Shown one piece after another: positions 60,117 through 60,444 of a DNA stretch of 60,444 nt. The position numbers and the translations under genes were made by a program. The stretch is from the NCBI GenBank assembly GCA_050944455.1, contig JBMNRC010000017.1, positions 1 to 60,444 on the forward strand, read 5' to 3'. This stretch comes from Anthropogastromicrobium sp050944455 (GTDB taxonomy: Bacteria > Bacillota > Clostridia > Lachnospirales > Lachnospiraceae). Within the stretch, counting starts at the first letter, position 1, and every line of letters begins with the position of its first letter. The notes under the pieces were generated by a model, which worked only from the letters and a program-made list of their open reading frames with translations, was not told the DNA's origin and ran no database searches.

Positions 60117-60206
60117 GGTCCGGCCCTGATCTGCGCGGTATCGGGGGAAAGCTGCCCGGTTCCCGCGATGGTCTTCAGGTCCGGCCCTGATCTGCGAGAT
60201 ATCGGG
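60117..60206. repeat. 29-bp direct repeat, period 61, upstream of the M28 gene
   Basis: Copies at 60117-60145 and 60178-60206 share GGTCCGGCCCTGATCTGCG and differ at two of 29 positions. Confidence 0.8.
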
Positions 60207-60320
60207 CCTGGAAAAGCTCTGCCGCACCACTGGGGGAATTCGTCAACATTCTGGGAATCCAATGGCTGGCGGGCTCTGCGCGGCCGTAGGGGAATTCTTC
60301 AGTTGTATTTCCAGGCCGAA

Positions 60321-60444
60321 TCGAGTAGGAGGGAAATAGTCCAGTGGACTGTTTCCCGACCTCTCACACCACCGTGCGTGCCGTTCGGCACACGGCGGTT
60401 CAATCAACTTAACAAGTGACACGCCTTTCGGCATAGTAGTCCGA
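60321..60444 (-). mobile_element. 3' end of a group II intron (domains V and VI)
   Basis: On the minus strand a domain V hairpin is evident (arms ACCGCCGTGTGCC and GGCACGCACGGTGGT, about 60367-60401). It is followed by a domain VI stem (about 60324-60363) ending in CCTCCTACTCGAT, with the bulged branch-point A expected in CTAC. This arrangement is characteristic of bacterial group II introns, most like class C. The reverse transcriptase/maturase and the 5' part lie beyond the window. The intron-exon border is near 60320. Confidence 0.85.

Noticed and set aside
60243..60434. 63-codon minus-strand frame at the right edge
   Set aside because: It covers group II intron domains V and VI, which are structural RNA; the apparent protein is a by-product.
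1..60444. CRISPR repeat-spacer array accompanying cas3
   Set aside because: No set of identical repeats separated by unique equal-length spacers was found. The tandem arrays present are contiguous, without spacers.

Overview
The window reads as a chromosomal segment of a high-G+C member of the Lachnospiraceae (Clostridia). Reasons: nearly every start has a strong AGGAGG-type ribosome binding site. The lysyl-tRNA synthetase carries a C-terminal tRNA-binding domain. Several small families typical of that group are present (DUF6145, DUF5688, DUF5662, YerC, YqeG). There is also a MoxR/DUF58/transglutaminase cluster and many carbohydrate-active enzymes. Family names come from memory of the families; no database search was run.

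Layout. 1-2050 is visibly A+T-richer than the rest and holds a cas3 gene cut off in its helicase domain at the left edge, probably by a mobile element. 2.3-6.4 kb holds two glycosidases (GH63-like and GH36-like, the latter with two in-frame amber codons). 6.6-14 kb is housekeeping: lysS, greA, dusB, a DUF6145 gene, birA and two small genes. 14.1-18.1 kb is a divergent LacI-type regulator and cellobiose phosphorylase with paired candidate operators. 18.5-24.9 kb is a transglutaminase/DUF58/MoxR/membrane-protein cluster plus aroE. 25.3-34.3 kb is an oligosaccharide system: CE15-type esterase, lipoprotein, two permeases, and divergent sensor kinase and response regulator. One permease has an in-frame ochre and the response regulator a one-base frameshift. 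34.5-46.5 kb is housekeeping: a DUF5688 gene, tRNA-Arg, efp, aroK, yqeG, nrdR, prfC, an MBL hydrolase, relA/spoT, a TIM-barrel isomerase and recJ. 46.6-51.2 kb is a leuB-ilvD-ilvB branched-chain amino acid operon. 51.3-60 kb holds yerC, an arginase-like gene, a GH27 alpha-galactosidase with an AraC regulator, a diverged ThyX-fold protein, dut-folD-fchA and a surface M28 peptidase. The last 120 bases are the 3' end of a group II intron, so both window edges fall in or next to repeated elements.

How genes work together. The convergent block at 55.1-57.8 kb joins dUTPase (dUMP supply), a FolD variant lacking the usual catalytic lysine, an FchA-type cyclohydrolase, and a protein that aligns by eye with flavin-dependent thymidylate synthase although its RHRxxS motif has become TYKVAT. 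This is the best candidate for an undescribed function. The carbohydrate genes suggest use of cellobiose, alpha-galactosides and probably glucuronoxylan-type material, but three of them are disrupted.

Two wider patterns stand out. Many genes have short tandem duplications at or just past their stop codons (lysS, GH63, birA, DUF5662, sensor kinase, ilvB). Several conserved enzymes also carry Ala/Gly/Ser/Glu-rich unstructured insertions (LysRS, RelA, FolD, the arginase-like protein, DUF6145). Both could come from one tendency to tandem duplication in this lineage.
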